Assembly (NCBI RefSeq): GCF_000383915.1 | Contig: NZ_KB912942.1 | Location: 7,806-71,805 of the forward strand | Reading direction: 5' to 3' | Source: Amycolatopsis benzoatilytica AK 16/65 | GTDB lineage: Bacteria; Actinomycetota; Actinomycetes; Mycobacteriales; Pseudonocardiaceae | Length of the DNA: 64,000 nucleotides | Part shown: positions 61,977 to 64,000 of the stretch, piece by piece | Position numbering within the stretch: position 1 is the first letter of the stretch | Layout of the letters: every line of letters begins with the position of its first letter | Notes under the pieces: generated by a model | What the model was told of the DNA's origin: nothing | The model's input: only the letters and a program-made list of their open reading frames with translations | The model's database searches: none | Position numbers and translations under genes: made by a program

Positions 61977-63749
61977 GTGACGGCCGTAGCCCCGAAGCCG
62001 ATCGCAACGCGCCCGTATCCCGCGCGCGAGACGGCAAAGGGTTCGTACCTGCTGCGGTTGTTCCGCACGACGGACCACAAGCAGATCGGGATCATGTATC
62101 TCGTCGCGTCGTTCGCCTTCTTCATGGTCGGCGGCGCGATGGCCATGCTCATGCGGACGGAGCTCGCCCAGCCGGGCCAGCAGTTCCTGTCCCAGGAGCA
62201 GTACAACCAGCTGTTCACCATGCACGGCACGGTGATGCTGCTGCTGTACGCGACGCCCAGCCTGTTCGGGTTCGCGAACTTCATCCTGCCGCTGCAGATC
62301 GGTTCGCCGGATGTCGCGTTCCCGCGCCTGAACGCGTTCTCGTTCTGGCTGTTCCTCTTCGGCAGTCTGATCGTGCTGTCCGGCTTCCTCACCCCGGGTG
62401 GCGCCGCCGACTTCGGCTGGTTCGCCTACACGCCGCTGTCCGACGCGATCCACTCGCCAGGCGTAGGCGCCGACCTGTGGATCGCCGGTCTAGCGGTATC
62501 CGGTCTGGGCACGATCCTCGGTGGCGTCAACATGATCACCACCGTGGTGTGCCTGCGCGCGCCCGGCATGACCATGTACCGGATGCCGATCTTCACCTGG
62601 AACATCCTGATCACGAGCATCCTGATCCTGCTCGCGTTCCCGATCCTCACCGCGGCCCTGTTCGGCCTGATGGCGGACCGGCACCTCGGCGCCCACGTGT
62701 TCGACCCCGCCAACGGCGGCGTGATCCTGTGGCAGCACCTGTTCTGGTTCTTCGGCCATCCCGAGGTGTACATCGTCGCGCTGCCGTTCTTCGGCATCGT
62801 GTCGGAGATCTTCCCGGTGTTCAGCCGCAAGCCGGTGTTCGGCTACAAGGGCCTGGTCTTCGCGACGCTGTCGATCGCGGCGCTGTCGGTGGCGGTGTGG
62901 GCGCACCACATGTACGCGACCGGCGCGGTCCTGCTGCCGTTCTTCTCCTTCATGACGTTCCTCATCGCGGTCCCGACCGGCGTGAAGTTCTTCAACTGGA
63001 TCGGCACGATGTGGAAGGGCCAGCTGTCCTTCGAGACGCCGATGATCTTCTCGATGGGCTTCATCGTCACGTTCCTCTTCGGCGGTCTGACCGGCATCAT
63101 GCTGGCCGCGCCCGCGATCGACTTCCACGTGTCGGACAGCTACTTCGTGGTGGCGCACTTCCACTACGTGCTCTACGGCACGATCGTGTTCGCGACCTTC
63201 GCTGGCATCTACTTCTGGTTCCCGAAGATCACCGGCCGGATGATGGACGAGAAGCTCGGCAAGTGGCACTTCTGGACCACGTTCATCGGCTTCCACACCA
63301 CGTTCCTGGTGCAGCACTGGCTGGGCGCGGAAGGCATGCCGCGGCGTTACGCGGACTACCTGGCCAGCGACGGGTTCACCACGTTGAACACGATCTCCAC
63401 GATCGGCGCGTACATCCTCGGGGCGTCCACGCTGCCGTTCATCTGGAACGTGTTCAAGAGCTACCGCTACGGCGAGATCGTCACGGTCGACGACCCGTGG
63501 GGCTACGGCAACTCGCTCGAGTGGGCCACGTCCTGCCCGCCGCCGCGGCACAACTTCACCGAGCTGCCCCGGATCCGTTCCGAGCGGCCGGCGTTCGAGC
63601 TGCACTACCCGCACATGATGGAGCGGATCCACGCGGAAGGCGAGATCGGGTTCTTCGGCAAGGCCAAGCACCTGGCGGCGCCGTCGCAGAAACTGGTCGA
63701 GGCCACGATGCCGGGCGACCACGGCAAGGACAACGCCAGCGAGCAGTAG
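61977..63749 (+). CDS. ctaD: Cytochrome c oxidase subunit I (aa3 type)
   Basis: A 590-residue subunit with 12 helices. Heme and copper ligands: FTMHGTVML (heme a), [11 protein letters not shown] (CuB His and cross-linked Tyr), [10 protein letters not shown] (CuB) and [11 protein letters not shown] (heme a/a3). It reduces oxygen and pumps protons in the actinobacterial bcc-aa3 supercomplex. GTG at 61977 with GGAGGCAGGA upstream. The other subunits (ctaC, ctaE) are not in the window. Confidence 0.97.
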   Translation: MTAVAPKPIATRPYPARETAKGSYLLRLFRTTDHKQIGIMYLVASFAFFMVGGAMAMLMRTELAQPGQQFLSQEQYNQLFTMHGTVMLLLYATPSLFGFANFILPLQIGSPDVAFPRLNAFSFWLFLFGSLIVLSGFLTPGGAADFGWFAYTPLSDAIHSPGVGADLWIAGLAVSGLGTILGGVNMITTVVCLRAPGMTMYRMPIFTWNILITSILILLAFPILTAALFGLMADRHLGAHVFDPANGGVILWQHLFWFFGHPEVYIVALPFFGIVSEIFPVFSRKPVFGYKGLVFATLSIAALSVAVWAHHMYATGAVLLPFFSFMTFLIAVPTGVKFFNWIGTMWKGQLSFETPMIFSMGFIVTFLFGGLTGIMLAAPAIDFHVSDSYFVVAHFHYVLYGTIVFATFAGIYFWFPKITGRMMDEKLGKWHFWTTFIGFHTTFLVQHWLGAEGMPRRYADYLASDGFTTLNTISTIGAYILGASTLPFIWNVFKSYRYGEIVTVDDPWGYGNSLEWATSCPPPRHNFTELPRIRSERPAFELHYPHMMERIHAEGEIGFFGKAKHLAAPSQKLVEATMPGDHGKDNASEQ

Positions 63750-63765
63750 GCGATTGAGTCTGAAG

Positions 63766-63804
63766 GGCGCGTGCCCGGCCACTTGGCCGGGCACGCGCCT
63801 TTTT
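63766..63804 (+). terminator. Intrinsic terminator after ctaD
   Basis: A 15-bp perfect stem (63766-63780 with 63785-63799), 4-base loop ACTT and T5. The strongest intrinsic terminator in the window. Confidence 0.93.
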
Positions 63805-63823
63805 CGCGTAGTGAGCGGTTGAG

Positions 63824-63864
63824 GTCCATGAAGGACTCCAGGTCCGGCAAGCGGCCCTTCACGG
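63824..63864. repeat. Dispersed inverted repeat, copy I (shortened)
   Basis: GTCCATGAAGGACTCCA faces GTCCGGCAAGCGGCCCTTCACGG; about 14 bases of the family are missing, so the stem is only partial. The right arm is close to that of copy H. Confidence 0.65.
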
Positions 63865-64000
63865 CCTGGTGAGCGCGGATGCGGCAGGCTGGTTACCTGG
63901 TGAGGCCGTACCCCCGTTCGTGGTGCGACGGTGTGAAGCAGGGCACGAGGGCGTTCTGCCTGCCGCCTGGGGAGGCCAGACTGGGTGTGCCGACTCGCCG
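63865..64000. other. Window end, no gene identified
   Basis: The last 136 bases carry no gene I can support. A gene may begin beyond the edge; in Mycobacterium serB follows ctaD, but nothing here shows that. Confidence 0.3.

Overview
The window is high-GC actinobacterial DNA, most like the family Pseudonocardiaceae (Amycolatopsis-like). The gene order argS-lysA-hom-thrC-thrB-rho-rpmE-prfA-prmC-sua5-wecA-atpIBEFHAGDC-DUF2550-cobO-murA with nucS further on matches the conserved core known from Mycobacterium (Rv1292 to Rv1321 region). The genus is inferred from codon use and gene content; there is no 16S gene here.

Layout. (1) 1-2001: right end of an integrated element (excisionase-like gene, tyrosine integrase) abutting the 3' end of a tRNA-Arg(CCG). 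(2) 2.2-5.4 kb: cation-efflux gene, flavin reductase, DUF305/DUF3105 pair. (3) 5.6-31.7 kb: the core block of arginyl-tRNA synthetase, lysine and threonine biosynthesis, Rho, ribosomal protein L31, RF1 and its methylase, tRNA threonylcarbamoylation, a cell-envelope sugar-phosphate transferase and the complete F1Fo ATP synthase. A secreted CHAP-like hydrolase, a polytopic membrane protein and an LLM oxidoreductase/MerR pair are set into it. (4) 31.8-41.2 kb: cobalamin adenosyltransferase, MurA, a LysE exporter, a PH-like membrane protein with a decayed paralogue, an ethylmalonyl-CoA mutase-type enzyme and an ectoine-type ABC importer. (5) 41.2-56.7 kb: isochorismatase/GlxA pair, enoyl-CoA hydratase, NUDIX, nucS, solute:sodium symporter, PTS-dependent dihydroxyacetone kinase (dhaKLM), a duplicated-domain 3-hydroxyacyl-CoA dehydrogenase, Lrp with a sulfur amino acid lyase, FmdB, a phosphodiesterase. 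(6) 56.8-64 kb: MFS exporter with an RsrR-like [2Fe-2S] regulator, a tandem-repeat-rich intergenic zone, GNAT, hydrolase, phosphotransferase and ctaD.

Functional links. The B12 adenosyltransferase can supply the cofactor of the ethylmalonyl-CoA mutase. That mutase gene and the 3-hydroxyacyl-CoA dehydrogenase gene 16 kb away carry almost the same 14-bp inverted repeat before their starts, which suggests one regulon. Many genes show a TANNNT box 6-8 bases before the start codon and no Shine-Dalgarno sequence, the leaderless arrangement typical of actinobacteria; I used this to choose starts.

The most unusual feature is a family of eight intergenic inverted repeats of about 55 bases plus one solo arm, six of the eight exactly between convergent genes. 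Their stems change sequence in a compensatory way, so the fold rather than the sequence is kept. Other points of note are a duplicated start/uORF before nucS, a coupled leader ORF before the LLM gene, RsrR-type cluster ligands with a large operator over the promoter, and a recurrent TCCACTGTGGA word.
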